A stretch of DNA of 64,000 nucleotides from Accumulibacter phosphatis (GTDB taxonomy: Bacteria; Pseudomonadota; Gammaproteobacteria; Burkholderiales; Rhodocyclaceae), in the NCBI RefSeq assembly GCF_000024165.1, contig NC_013194.1, positions 3,720,001 to 3,784,000 on the forward strand, in the 5' to 3' direction. Positions 7,701-16,249 of the stretch are shown one piece after another. The translations under genes were made by a program, and so were the position numbers. How positions within the stretch are numbered: position 1 is the first letter of the stretch; each line of letters starts with the position of its first letter. The notes under the pieces are model-generated. The model saw nothing but the letters and a program-made list of their open reading frames with translations, did not search any database and was not told the DNA's origin.

Positions 7701-8900
7701 ATTGACAACCTCAACGACAGCATCGTTGAATTGGCAAGTGAAGGAGACGACAGCGTCTACAGCAGTGTCGGCTGGACGCTCGGCGCTAATGTCGAGCGAC
7801 TGTGCCTAACGGGGACCGCAGCTATCGCCGGCACTGGTAACGAACTTGCCAACACACTGGCTGGCAATGCCAACAGTACCGCCAATGTCCTCGCGGGCGG
7901 CCTCGGCGATGACGGCTATTACGTGGGCAGCGGCGACAGCGTCGTGGAACTACTCGGCGAGGGAAACGACATCGTGTACAGCAGCATGAGTTGGACATTG
8001 GGTAGCAACATCGAGCGACTATACCTCACGGGCAGCGCGGCAATCACCGGGACCGCCAACGCGCTTGCCAACACCCTTTACGGTAATGCCAACAGCGCTG
8101 CCAACGTCCTCGCGGGCGGCCTTGGTGACGACGGCTACTATGTGGGTATTGGCGACACCGTCGTGGAGTTTTCAGGTGAGGGGAACGACATCGTGTACAG
8201 CGATATCAGCTGGACGCTCGGCGCCAATGTCGAACGGCTGTACCTGACGGGCAGCTCAGCCATCGCCGGCACCGGCAATGACCTCGCCAATACCCTCTAC
8301 GGCAGTGCCAACAGCGCCGCCAACGTCCTCGCCGGCGGCCTCGGCGACGACGCCTACTACGCGGGCGCCGGGGATACTGCTATCGAAATGGCGAAGCAAG
8401 GGATCGACAGCGTGTACAGCTACGGCGACTACAGCCTTCTGGACAACATCGAAAACCTCTACCTCAGCAACAGCACCGCTGCGGCGCTCACCGGCAATGA
8501 ACTCGCAAACAGGGTGAGCGGCAACATCGCTAACGATATTTTGATCGGCCTCGCTGGCCGCGACACGCTGGATGGGAGCCTCGGCGACGACATACTGGAG
8601 GGCGGGGTCGGTGACGACATTCTTTTTGGCGGTGGCGGAAGCGACAGGTTTGTCTTCGACACCGCTTTCGGCACAGACCGGATCAACGACTTCACGCCGG
8701 GGGAGGATGTGATCCAGCTTAGCAGCGCGCTCGGCGTCACGGGTTTTTCCGCGCTCGACACCAACATCGACGGCACCCTGGATAACGGCGATGCCGGCGT
8801 TCAGATTGTCGGTGCGGACATGGTGTTGGCGTTTGGCAGCAACCAGATCCAGATCGTCGGCCAGTCGCATTTGCACGGCAATGATTTCTTCTTTGCATGA
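4734..8900 (+). CDS. Subtilisin-like serine protease with P-domain and RTX repeats
   Basis: 1388 residues. Residues ~58-330 are an S8 peptidase of kexin-like type. Catalytic Asp is D65 in 'GVIDDGVDYNHPEL', His is H103 in 'DMHGTTVAGV', and Ser is S279 in 'MSGTSFSAPIVSG', with the oxyanion-type 'SAGNG' near 203-207. Residues ~385-482 form a proprotein-convertase P-domain. From ~545 on come RTX nonapeptides (GGxGxDxLx) interleaved with nine long units of 71-73 residues. The end (~1310-1388) is a serralysin-type C-terminal block with the 'F-F-F-A' tail expected for type I secretion. There is no N-terminal signal peptide, which also fits type I export. No ABC/HlyD/TolC genes are adjacent. Likely calcium-dependent secreted protease. 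Confidence 0.92.
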   Translation: MTQENAVFPLPLPTISGSTPQATYNDPSLSGYWHLWGSTGGTRGVNVVKVWDDYRGSGVIVGVIDDGVDYNHPELAGNYASSLDYDGRDGDADAYPSDPTDMHGTTVAGVIAAALNNSAGGAGVAPEASVAGFRIGFGSNGTDQQVLDAFQWMAAVDIANNSWGFGGFLEDSFLYPGFAPIRNALQNALDVGRNGLGTIVVFSAGNGRTSGQDVNYHGFQNNRGIIAAAATDSAGNVTWFSTPGAALLVAAPGQSVPTTDRLGASGYSSGDYATMSGTSFSAPIVSGVAALMLDANPGLGWRDVQEILAATAVQTGATTGWSLNGADNWNGGPMHVSYDYGFGLVDAFAAVRVAESWRGVSTSRNESVTSGAASGPVAIPDVGSLSRTITLTQNLRIDHVEVDVFLTHASIGQLQITLTAPDGTQSLLFHNPATSQADIAFTFSTTRDWGEFSAGDWTLTIADTQSGASGILTNWTLRAYGDAPGNDTYVYTDKFSVLAPADPARRVLSDLGGTDNVNTASIASDTLLDLRPGYSSSIDGQTVVISAGTVIENADTGDGNDVLIGNDAANSLRGWRGNDLLDGGPGADTLEGGVGDDVYVVDSAGDVLVEAATGGNDTVRTTLAAYVLGANLEKLAFVGTGSFSGTGNGTANVITGGFGNDSLNGGIGVDTLIGGVGDDSYYVDNLGDNVVELAGEGNDIVYSSVASTLGANLERISLTGNAAISATGNELANTLYGNGAANVLSGALGDDTYYVGSGDTIVELASEGNDIVYSTVAWTLGANLERISLTGNAAISATGNELANTLYGNGNGAANVLSGGLGDDTYYVGSGDTIVELASGGNDIVCSSVAWTLGANLERLSLTGNAAINATGNELANTLYGNSNSAANVLIGGLGSDTYFAGEGDTISEMADEGSDKVYSYGDASLSANVENLYLNVSAAATLTGNELPNRVSGNIGNDILIGLFGSDTLDGGLGADTLIGGAGNDTYYIDNLNDSIVELASEGDDSVYSSVGWTLGANVERLCLTGTAAIAGTGNELANTLAGNANSTANVLAGGLGDDGYYVGSGDSVVELLGEGNDIVYSSMSWTLGSNIERLYLTGSAAITGTANALANTLYGNANSAANVLAGGLGDDGYYVGIGDTVVEFSGEGNDIVYSDISWTLGANVERLYLTGSSAIAGTGNDLANTLYGSANSAANVLAGGLGDDAYYAGAGDTAIEMAKQGIDSVYSYGDYSLLDNIENLYLSNSTAAALTGNELANRVSGNIANDILIGLAGRDTLDGSLGDDILEGGVGDDILFGGGGSDRFVFDTAFGTDRINDFTPGEDVIQLSSALGVTGFSALDTNIDGTLDNGDAGVQIVGADMVLAFGSNQIQIVGQSHLHGNDFFFA
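6397..8640 (+). repeat. Long RTX repeat array inside the protease gene
   Basis: Nine ~71-73-codon units beginning 'G-D-D-x-Y-Y-V' and containing 'EGNDIVYSS...TLGAN-ERLSLTG' and 'GNELANTLYGN', flanked by standard RTX nonapeptides. Units starting near 6858, 7071 and 7290 are almost identical at DNA level over ~90 bp (spacing 213 and 219 bp), which suggests recent duplication or gene conversion. Others have diverged. Confidence 0.85.
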
Positions 8901-8907
8901 GTTCACA
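8900..8907. repeat. Left copy of 8-bp target-site duplication
   Basis: AGTTCACA lies directly before the left tip of the IS66-type element and again directly after its right tip (10602-10609). Its first base is the last base of the protease stop codon. An 8-bp duplication is the size known for the IS66 family. Confidence 0.85.
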
Positions 8908-10601
8908 GTAATCGTTCACACCCCCTTAAGAAAAGCTGCCAGCCTGATGATTTGTATGGCATAGTTGCGGAACTTGCAGACGACCTGACAGACGCGGCAC
9001 GATGCACCTGAGCAAACATGACCTGTTCCAGATGAACGACGAGTGGCTGAAGAAGCTGCCGGCGGAGCTTTTGCTGGAAGTGTCGAAGCGGCTGTTGCAC
9101 GACGTAAAGGAGTTGCAGGATCGGCTGAATCAGAACCCGGACAACAGCTCGCGTCCGCCGACCAGCCAACCGCCCTGGGCGAAGACAGGTGGCTCGGAGG
9201 AACAGAATGGCGCGGCGGACGAGCGCGGCAATGCCGACGTCGCCGCGGAGACGGCTGGAAGCTCTACGGAAGAGACGGAACAGGCTCCACCGGTTGATGG
9301 GCAGCGGCAATCGGCCAAGAAGGGGTCTGGGAAGCGGCCCGGCAAGCAACCGGGCAGTCCAGGTCATGGTCGCAGTCAGAAGCTGGCGATCACCGCCCGG
9401 TGCGAGCACCGTCCCGAGATCTGCGCCGCTTGTGCGGCAGTGTTGTCGGCGGATGCCGCGTCGCAGGCTTACACGGCTTGGGACGAAGTCGACATTGCGC
9501 CGCCGGTCGAGAGCCTGATCGGGTTGACGTTCAGCGTCACCCGTCACACGCTGCTTGAAGTGAGCTGCTCCTGCGGCCATGTCAGCCGTGCGCAAGCTTG
9601 GCGGGCGCCGGCCGACGGGCAATGGGAGAAGGTTGAGCTCGGGGAATGGCGTCTCGTGGGTCCCCGGCTGGCCGGGGTGATCGTCCTGCTGGCGGTGCGC
9701 ATGCGCCTGTCGCGGGCGAGCATTCGCGAATTGCTGATGGAACTGTTCGACTTGACGCTGAGTACGGGCGTCATCGACGAAACCATCCGGGAAGCGGGCC
9801 GCGCCAGTCTGCCGCTGGAGGACGCCCTGGTGGCCGACATCGTGCAGGCAGCGCAACTGCATGTCGATGAGACCTCGTGGCCGGAGTCCGGCACGCTGCT
9901 GTGGCTGTGGGCATTGGTGACGACCCACACGGTGCTGTTCCTGATCGGCCCACGCAGCCGGGAAATGCTGGAGAACGCCCTGCAGGACGGCTTTGCCGGC
10001 CTGCTCATCAGCGATGGCTACGGCGTCTATCGCGCCTGGGCAAACCGCTTGCGTTGCTGGCCGCACCTGCTGCGCAAACTGAGAGGGCTGGCCGAATCGA
10101 GCGACGCGCGAGTCTCCGGGGTGGGGCAAGAGATGGAAGGCATCATGAAGACGCTGATGGCCGCCATCTACGCGGCGCGGATCGATCCGCCGCCGGAAGG
10201 ACTCCCGGCCCGCTACGCGAACGAGATTGAGCGACTGCGGCACCTGTGCGAAGCCCATCGGATGGATGACCACTCGGTGCTGCGTAGCGTCGTGCGCGAA
10301 TTCCTCTACGACTGGGACGTGATCCTGCGTCCCGTTGCCGAGCCCCACCTGCCGCTTTCCAACAACGCCGCGGAACAGGCGCTTCGGCACTGGGTGATTT
10401 CGCGCACCATCAGCCACGGCACACGCTCTGAAGAGGGATCCCGCGCCTTCGCTTTCCTCGCCAGCCTCATCGAAACCTGTCGCCGTCGCGGAGCATCCGC
10501 CTGGCAGTACCTCGGCACCGTCATCGCCGCCGCCCGCAAAGGCTTGCAGCTCCCCACGATCCCCGCCATCCCGGCAACCGCGTAGGGGAGTGAATGATTA
10601 C
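8908..10601 (+). mobile_element. IS66-family insertion sequence, single-gene, complete
   Basis: 1694-bp element defined by terminal inverted repeats GTAATCGTTCACACCCC (8908-8924) and, at the right end on the other strand, GTAATCATTCACTCCCC (10585-10601), 15 of 17 identical and beginning with the GTAA tip usual for IS66 elements. Both sides carry AGTTCACA (8900-8907 and 10602-10609), a perfect 8-bp target duplication. Only the large transposase is present, without the accessory TnpA/TnpB genes of classical IS66. The intact gene, clear ends and perfect duplication indicate a recent insertion. Confidence 0.92.
9002..10585 (+). CDS. IS66-family transposase
   Basis: 527 residues. A leucine-rich N-terminal helix and a 'QNPDNSSRPPTSQPPW' segment come first. 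Next is a hydrophilic linker with 'KRPGKQPGSPGHGR' and a zinc-binding region with 'CAAC' and 'SCSCGH'. The DDE catalytic core follows, with D289 in 'HVDETSW', D338 in 'ISDGYGVY' and E458 in 'SNNAAEQALR'. Its stop codon touches the right inverted repeat. Full length for the family with no disruption, so probably active. Confidence 0.95.
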   Translation: MHLSKHDLFQMNDEWLKKLPAELLLEVSKRLLHDVKELQDRLNQNPDNSSRPPTSQPPWAKTGGSEEQNGAADERGNADVAAETAGSSTEETEQAPPVDGQRQSAKKGSGKRPGKQPGSPGHGRSQKLAITARCEHRPEICAACAAVLSADAASQAYTAWDEVDIAPPVESLIGLTFSVTRHTLLEVSCSCGHVSRAQAWRAPADGQWEKVELGEWRLVGPRLAGVIVLLAVRMRLSRASIRELLMELFDLTLSTGVIDETIREAGRASLPLEDALVADIVQAAQLHVDETSWPESGTLLWLWALVTTHTVLFLIGPRSREMLENALQDGFAGLLISDGYGVYRAWANRLRCWPHLLRKLRGLAESSDARVSGVGQEMEGIMKTLMAAIYAARIDPPPEGLPARYANEIERLRHLCEAHRMDDHSVLRSVVREFLYDWDVILRPVAEPHLPLSNNAAEQALRHWVISRTISHGTRSEEGSRAFAFLASLIETCRRRGASAWQYLGTVIAAARKGLQLPTIPAIPATA

Positions 10602-10797
10602 AGTTCACAAGTGCTACCACAGACGGCACCTTCGTCGTGCTCCGACTCGCTTCCGAAGCGCTGGGTGAACTCCGGCATCGACAAACCGGGTTTAAACCTG
10701 GATTCGATTCATGGCCATGGCGCTGCTCTCCGTATGGTGACGGTGTCCAGGCTAAGCCCCGCTGGGCTCACCAGATGCGCTCATCTGACGATTATTG

Positions 10798-12033
10798 CTA
10801 ATCGGGATCGGTTTTCAGGCCGCGGAGCAATTCGACCATCTTCACAGCCAAGATTTTTCGGTCGTATTTCTCGGCAGCGACAAAACAATTTGACCGGTAG
10901 TGTTCATAGGCTTGCCGATCCTGTCGCAAAAGCTTGAGATACAGAACCAGTTGGGCAGAGTTTTCCGGCTCGAAAGCGATTCCCACATCTTCCATGCGTA
11001 CGATATCCGCAGACTCGCCGGCCACACCGTGTAGAACGGGCAATCCCATTCCCATGCACTCGAATAACTTTGAAGGGATGACCGTCGTGAACAGATCCGT
11101 TTTCCTCAGGTGAATGATCGACACGTCGAGCACGGACCAGTAGCGGGCGACTTGGTCCTTGGGCACGGAGTCCACAAACGTCACGTTGCTGAGTCCTCTC
11201 CGACGGGCATCTTGCTTCAGTGCCCCCTTACGAGCACCGTCGCCAAGCAAGACCAAGTGAATATCCTCTCCCAAGCCCTCGGCGCAAAGCTTCTCGGCGG
11301 CATCCAGGATCGTTTCCAAGTGATGCGCCATTCCATGAGTTCCGACGTAACCGGCAACAAACTTGCCCGCGATGCCTAACTCGGCCACCAGACCTTGATC
11401 TTTGGGCATCCGTCTGAAGCGGGACATATCTACCCCGTTGGTAACCACGCTGATCTTGCCGCTACTGATACCCCGCGCAATCAACCTGTCACGGAAAGAG
11501 TGTGTGACAGTAACAATCAGACTCGCCTTCCGATACAGGAACATCTCTAGCCGCTCCAACCATCGAATAGCCGCTGAGTCCTGCATGGCGCCTACGGCTT
11601 TGATCGACTCGGGCCACAAATCCCTCAGCTCAAACACGAACGGTACCCGCTTTAGGACACTGACTACCCATGCCGCGCAGACGGTAAAGAAATGGGGAGA
11701 GGTTCCGATCACCACATCGACGTGGCGGACGAAAAGGGCAGACAAAGTGGCTGCAACCATAAAGCTCTGGTAGTCCAGGATGCGCTTGACGAAGCCCTCA
11801 TTGGCCGTGATGTAGGACCAGACCCGGACGACGCGAATTCCGTCCATGTCCCCTGCCTGCCAGACTTTGTTTCGGTATCCGTCATAGACTCGGCCCATCG
11901 GAAAGTTTGGGACGCAGGTGATGACCGTCACCTGATTGCCCGCCTTGACCCACTCACGGCAATGCTCGAAGGTTCGACTCGCGGGGGCATTTACCTCCGG
12001 CGGAAAATTGTCTGTCAAGAAGAGGATATGCAT
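10798..12033 (-). CDS. Glycosyltransferase family 4 (WcaI/WbuB-like)
   Basis: 411 residues from 'MHILFLTDNFPPEVNAPASR'. The N-terminal Rossmann domain has the 'DNFPPEVNAPA' loop and 'VPNFPMGRVYDGYRNK' typical of WbuB/WcaI-type GT4 enzymes, then 'FELRDLWPESI'. The C-terminal half has the donor-site 'VGTHGMAHHLETILDAAE' and 'IPSKLFECMGMGLPVLH'. Probably adds a sugar to a lipid-linked repeat unit at the inner membrane. I chose ATG 12033, which lies one base past the heparinase stop, over an upstream in-frame ATG inside that gene. Last gene of the 24.5-to-10.8 kb minus-strand run. Confidence 0.88.
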   Translation of the reverse strand: MHILFLTDNFPPEVNAPASRTFEHCREWVKAGNQVTVITCVPNFPMGRVYDGYRNKVWQAGDMDGIRVVRVWSYITANEGFVKRILDYQSFMVAATLSALFVRHVDVVIGTSPHFFTVCAAWVVSVLKRVPFVFELRDLWPESIKAVGAMQDSAAIRWLERLEMFLYRKASLIVTVTHSFRDRLIARGISSGKISVVTNGVDMSRFRRMPKDQGLVAELGIAGKFVAGYVGTHGMAHHLETILDAAEKLCAEGLGEDIHLVLLGDGARKGALKQDARRRGLSNVTFVDSVPKDQVARYWSVLDVSIIHLRKTDLFTTVIPSKLFECMGMGLPVLHGVAGESADIVRMEDVGIAFEPENSAQLVLYLKLLRQDRQAYEHYRSNCFVAAEKYDRKILAVKMVELLRGLKTDPD

Positions 12034-12034
12034 C

Positions 12035-13699
12035 TCATGCCCAATCGAAATCAACCACCACCGCAGCGCCCTCGAACAGCACTTCAATGCATTGGTTGGA
12101 TACGGAAACCCCAAATCCTGGATGCCACGTTGATGGCACCATCTGCGCGTGTCCGTCCGTAACCGACCAGCGAACTACTTGTCCGCCCGCTAAGCGTAGC
12201 TCTCGATCGCCTGTCACCCGGACATCCGGATGAAGGTGGAAGCGGCTAACGGCCTGGCGGAAACCTCCGGTTATCGCGTCGATGACCCGCAGACCACCGG
12301 TACGGAATTCCCACTGGCGGCGATGGATGGGGGATCCTGAGAGCCGCCGATAGCCGTCGTGGGAACAGCGTACCACCACTCTTTCACCGTCCTGCCAGAC
12401 ATCTCGCCAGAACTCCAGCGCGATTGGTCGGGCGCGCCGAGCGACCCGAAAGCCAGCCCATACCTCAGAGGAATCTTCCCCGTCGACTTCAACGGTGTTA
12501 TGTGCTGACGTACTTCGTTGGCGTTGACGTTCCGCGCCTTCGCCATATCGGGATGTCCCTGAATTAACCAGAACGCGTTCACCAAAGAGGCTCAACTCAA
12601 AGCTGAGAGTGTCGGCGTGGGCGTGACCCGGCTGGTAATCCGGACCCACGTTGGCCACATCCAGCAAGGCCTTTCCACCCGAGCCAAGTTCGACGACGAT
12701 GTAACCCGTGTCCACAAGATGGTTCAGCAGAAGTGGTCGCACCACGGCCTCGTCACCGGGACAACCCAATGCCCTCGCATACGCTGTGATCTGCGCGGAG
12801 CGTGGGGCAATCCCGAACGTTGCATCGTTAAAGAAGGCAATCTCACCGTCGGGATGGCACATGTGCCCCAGCCACGCCATGCCGCGTTCGATAGCGCCAT
12901 GCCAGGCCGGAGCGCGCTCAGAAAGCTCGGGCAATCCACTCCTCTGGGCCAGGTTCAGCAAGTCGCAGAGATCCCACAGCAGGGTCGCGTGATACATCGG
13001 CGATAGCTCGAAGTGACCGCCATCAGCCAAGAACTGCTCGGGGATCTCTCGGTCCAGAATACCTAGTCCCCGGTGCAAGCAGCGGCTCCCCGAATCGCCC
13101 CCAAGGAAGGTGCCGGCAAACGTCAACGCCTTGCCGTTGGCGAATAGGTGGTTGGCCAGAATGTGGCGCTCCTCCTGTGCCGCAAGAGCCTGGGCTTGCC
13201 TAGCGATGCTGTCGAGCCACTCGGCAGGCACCTGCTCCTGCCGTGCACACCACTTGACCAGATTCACCAGCCGCAAGGAAAGGGTGTAGGGCTCCCAGCC
13301 GTTCCCGGTGAGAGATGGATTGTCGTGGATCCAACGCTCAATCAGCCATCCCTGTTGCTCGGCACGTGTGTCCGCGTCGACGGCATTGAGATCGTCGAGA
13401 TAGTGAAGATTGTAGAGCCACAGTTTCGCGTGCTTATCCGAATTCCAGTCAGAGGGTTCCTTCACCTCGCCACGCTCCCCGAGAAACTCGAAAACCCCTG
13501 CCGTCAAGTGGCTACGCGGTGAAGTAAGCGGAGCCGACCACGGTTCGGACCAAGACCGTCGAACTGCCACCCTAATGGGTGCCAGCGCGAGCCGCGCGAC
13601 CAGCGGTTTGGCCAAACGGTAATAGAGGCGATAGAGCACCTGCTCGGTCCGCAGGTGACGAATCGTACGGAGCAACAGCAAGATACGCCCGATACCCAT
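12035..13699 (-). CDS. Heparinase II/III-family polysaccharide lyase-like protein
   Basis: 554 residues. The N-terminal half is an alpha-helical toroid ('LWLYNLHYLDDL', 'NGWEPYTLSLRLVNLVKW', 'NHLFANGKAL'). The C-terminal half is the heparinase II/III beta-sandwich, with 'GPDYQPGHAHADTLSFEL' and 'VLVNSGTSRYGEG'. Members cleave uronic-acid glycans by beta-elimination. Within polymer-building clusters such proteins are thought to trim or release the chain. No signal peptide is evident; the start 'MGIGRILLLLRTIRHL' is amphipathic. It sits tightly before the GT4 gene, implying co-transcription. Confidence 0.85.
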   Translation of the reverse strand: MGIGRILLLLRTIRHLRTEQVLYRLYYRLAKPLVARLALAPIRVAVRRSWSEPWSAPLTSPRSHLTAGVFEFLGERGEVKEPSDWNSDKHAKLWLYNLHYLDDLNAVDADTRAEQQGWLIERWIHDNPSLTGNGWEPYTLSLRLVNLVKWCARQEQVPAEWLDSIARQAQALAAQEERHILANHLFANGKALTFAGTFLGGDSGSRCLHRGLGILDREIPEQFLADGGHFELSPMYHATLLWDLCDLLNLAQRSGLPELSERAPAWHGAIERGMAWLGHMCHPDGEIAFFNDATFGIAPRSAQITAYARALGCPGDEAVVRPLLLNHLVDTGYIVVELGSGGKALLDVANVGPDYQPGHAHADTLSFELSLFGERVLVNSGTSRYGEGAERQRQRSTSAHNTVEVDGEDSSEVWAGFRVARRARPIALEFWRDVWQDGERVVVRCSHDGYRRLSGSPIHRRQWEFRTGGLRVIDAITGGFRQAVSRFHLHPDVRVTGDRELRLAGGQVVRWSVTDGHAQMVPSTWHPGFGVSVSNQCIEVLFEGAAVVVDFDWA

Positions 13700-13915
13700 C
13701 TCTCAAGGGACTCCTTTGGGTAACTGAGCGCGCCATCGCAACGCTATCACCACCATCCTGGGTCCGAGCCCCTGGCTATCCCGCTGACCTGCCACCGAAT
13801 GTTGTCCACGCAACCGCACCCCATTTCCAAGCGCCCAGACCGACTCGACGGCACCATAGATACCCAGTGGCCAGTCGGTTGGCCCAACAAGGCGCGCCCA
13901 ATCCACACCCAAAGT

Positions 13916-16042
13916 CTACGAAGCCAACAAGATCGACACTCGACTCACCTCGACAATCTCTGCGAACGGAATCGGCGCAACGGCCCCACCGCGAATCGCG
14001 TTGACAAAAGCTGCGGCGCACGCCTTTTGCCCCTTGTCCTGCCGCCACAGATTCATGTCCTTGAACCCTGGCCAGGCGTAGCCCTTCAGTCTTCGGAAGT
14101 TGTCAAGCTGCAACACCCGACCCCCTGCAAAGACTTCCAGGCGCTCCTTTGGAAACGCCTTACAACCATTCGCGAAATAGTTAACTGTACCGATGGAACC
14201 GTCAGCAAAGCCCAACTGTAGGCTCACGGTATCCCCATTCGCTGAATCCATCGCCATACGAGTGTGCGCTACCAAGGGGCTAGCGGCCAAGAATCGCAGC
14301 AAATCAATGAAATGGCATGCTTCCCCGATGACACGCCCGCCACCAATCTCGCGGTCATGCGTCCAGTGGTCCGACGGAATCTCGCCCGCATTGACAGTCA
14401 TCACAAATGACTTCGGCCCGGTCACCCCGGTCAGAAGCGACTTGACCTTAGCCACTTGTGGCGAAAAACGCCGATTGAAACCAACCATCAGCAACGGTGC
14501 AGTGCCCAGCTCATGCAGCCGGGAATACGCCACTTCGATCTCATCCAGCTCTCGCAACGTCAGACAAATCGGCTTTTCCACAAAGACATGCTTGCCGGCC
14601 TGCAATGCCTGCAAGACAAACGCCGCGTGGCTGTTGTGACGGGTGCTTATTACCAAAGCATCCACCGTCGGGTCGCTGAACAGCTTGTCGGTATCCGTGG
14701 TGGTCTCGACAAAGCCATGCTTCTTACCAGCGTGCACCCCACTCACCCCGGTGCTTGATGCAACCGACTGCAGGTGGGCGCCAGCCTCCTTGAAGGCGGG
14801 GATCAGCACGCCCGTAGCGTAGTTGCCTGACCCGACAAACGCCACCACCGGAGCCTGCCCGGTCCCGGCAACTGGCTTGTGCGCCCCCACGCAAACCGTC
14901 GCCGCCCTCATCTCCGCGTCACTCTTTTCCTCACGGGTGGGGTACTCCAACAAGATACCCAGGGAAGGCTCGCTACCGCCAACCACCGCATACGCCGCTT
15001 CAGTCTCATCCAGCTTGAAGCGATGCGACATCAGCGGCTGAACGTCGAGGTGGCTATCGGCCAGCATATCCAGTACAGCTTCAAAGTTCCGCTGCTCAGT
15101 CCAGCGCACAAATCCAACCGGATAGTCCTGTCCTTTCTCCTCATAGTTTGGGTCATAACGGCCAGGGCCATAGGAAGCAGACACTTGAAAGGTCAATTCC
15201 TTCTTGAAGAAATCGTCACGAGACAAGTCGAGCCCGGTAACTCCCACCAGCACAATGCGCCCGCGCTTGCGACACATGAGAGCCGCCTGATGTATCGGCT
15301 CGCTGCTCCTCGTAGCCGCTGTCACCAGCACCGCATCGACCCCCCTTCCCCGGGAAAGCCGCTCCGCCACTCGAACGGGATCTTCCCCGGCGCTCAGGTT
15401 AACTACCTCGGCGCCGAACGCCTTGGCCATCATCAGTTTGGCCGGGTCGAAATCGATCCCCAAGACGCGACAGCCATTCGCACGAAGCAGTTGCACCGCA
15501 AGCTGGCCAATCAAGCCTAGGCCAGTCACCACCACGACCTCACCCAACGTTGGCTGCACGAGGCGGATACCCTGCAACGCAATCGCGCCGATGACGGCAA
15601 ACGCTGCGGCGTCGTCACTCACCGCGTCGGGAACGCGTGCGCAAAGGTTCACCGGTACGCTCACGACCTCGCCGTGTTTCCCGTTGGACGCCACCCGATC
15701 GCCTGCGGCAAAGCCCTCGACGCCCCTGCCAACCTCCAGTACCACGCCGACGTTGCAGTAACCCAGAGGCACGGGTTGCCCCAACTTGTTGCGCACCGCA
15801 TCGAGCGTCGGCATCAATCCGTCGGTCTTGATCTTTTCCAGGACCATGCGCACCTTGTCCGGCTGCTGACGAGCCTTTTCAATCGGGTTTGCTTTCCCGA
15901 AATCCACCAGCATCCGTTCAGTGCCAGCGGAAATCAGCGAGCGTGAAGTGCGGATCAATAACTGACCGGTGGTCGCACGCGGGCACGGTACTTCCGCCAC
16001 ACAGGTGGCGCCGGTTTTCAAGTCTTGAAGAATCTGTTTCAT
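13916..16042 (-). CDS. Bi-domain oxidoreductase (alcohol-dehydrogenase-like + Gfo/Idh/MocA)
   Basis: 708 residues. Residues ~1-370 are an MDR-type dehydrogenase ('PLGYCNVGVVLEVG', NAD-binding 'VTGLGLIGQLAVQLLRANG'). From ~400 onward there is a second Rossmann fold of the Gfo/Idh/MocA class ('VAFVGSGNYATGVLIPAFKEAG', 'HVFVEKPICLTLRELDEIE'). This two-domain architecture recurs beside heparinase-like genes in polysaccharide clusters. It probably oxidises or epimerises a nucleotide-linked sugar, but the substrate is unknown. I use ATG 16042 ('MKQILQDL') rather than one 8 codons earlier. A 216-bp gap to the next gene holds no recognised coding sequence. Confidence 0.85.
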   Translation of the reverse strand: MKQILQDLKTGATCVAEVPCPRATTGQLLIRTSRSLISAGTERMLVDFGKANPIEKARQQPDKVRMVLEKIKTDGLMPTLDAVRNKLGQPVPLGYCNVGVVLEVGRGVEGFAAGDRVASNGKHGEVVSVPVNLCARVPDAVSDDAAAFAVIGAIALQGIRLVQPTLGEVVVVTGLGLIGQLAVQLLRANGCRVLGIDFDPAKLMMAKAFGAEVVNLSAGEDPVRVAERLSRGRGVDAVLVTAATRSSEPIHQAALMCRKRGRIVLVGVTGLDLSRDDFFKKELTFQVSASYGPGRYDPNYEEKGQDYPVGFVRWTEQRNFEAVLDMLADSHLDVQPLMSHRFKLDETEAAYAVVGGSEPSLGILLEYPTREEKSDAEMRAATVCVGAHKPVAGTGQAPVVAFVGSGNYATGVLIPAFKEAGAHLQSVASSTGVSGVHAGKKHGFVETTTDTDKLFSDPTVDALVISTRHNSHAAFVLQALQAGKHVFVEKPICLTLRELDEIEVAYSRLHELGTAPLLMVGFNRRFSPQVAKVKSLLTGVTGPKSFVMTVNAGEIPSDHWTHDREIGGGRVIGEACHFIDLLRFLAASPLVAHTRMAMDSANGDTVSLQLGFADGSIGTVNYFANGCKAFPKERLEVFAGGRVLQLDNFRRLKGYAWPGFKDMNLWRQDKGQKACAAAFVNAIRGGAVAPIPFAEIVEVSRVSILLAS

Positions 16043-16249
16043 CTCTTTACCTATGACCACCAACAATTCAGCTCACGAACCGTGCGAAATGCAATCCGAC
16101 AGCCCGACGTAGGCGACCCACCTGCACGCTCGCGGCCAGCATAGACTCATGCGCGCGACCCCACAGTCGGCCACCCCAATTTCTTCCCGCACTCACCCCC
16201 AGTTTTGTACCAGCGCGACATGTCAAACCGCTCACCGCAGATCCGAACA

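Noticed and set aside
6397..8640. Regular DNA repeats that might suggest a CRISPR or minisatellite
   Set aside because: They are in-frame coding repeats of an RTX protein, with 213-219-bp periods and no spacer structure.
8903..10417. 504-codon frame opposite the IS66 transposase
   Set aside because: Shadow of the transposase gene; no recognisable passenger protein.
10686..10703. Palindrome around GGTTTAAACC downstream of the IS element
   Set aside because: Short isolated palindrome with no gene or repeat context to support a function.
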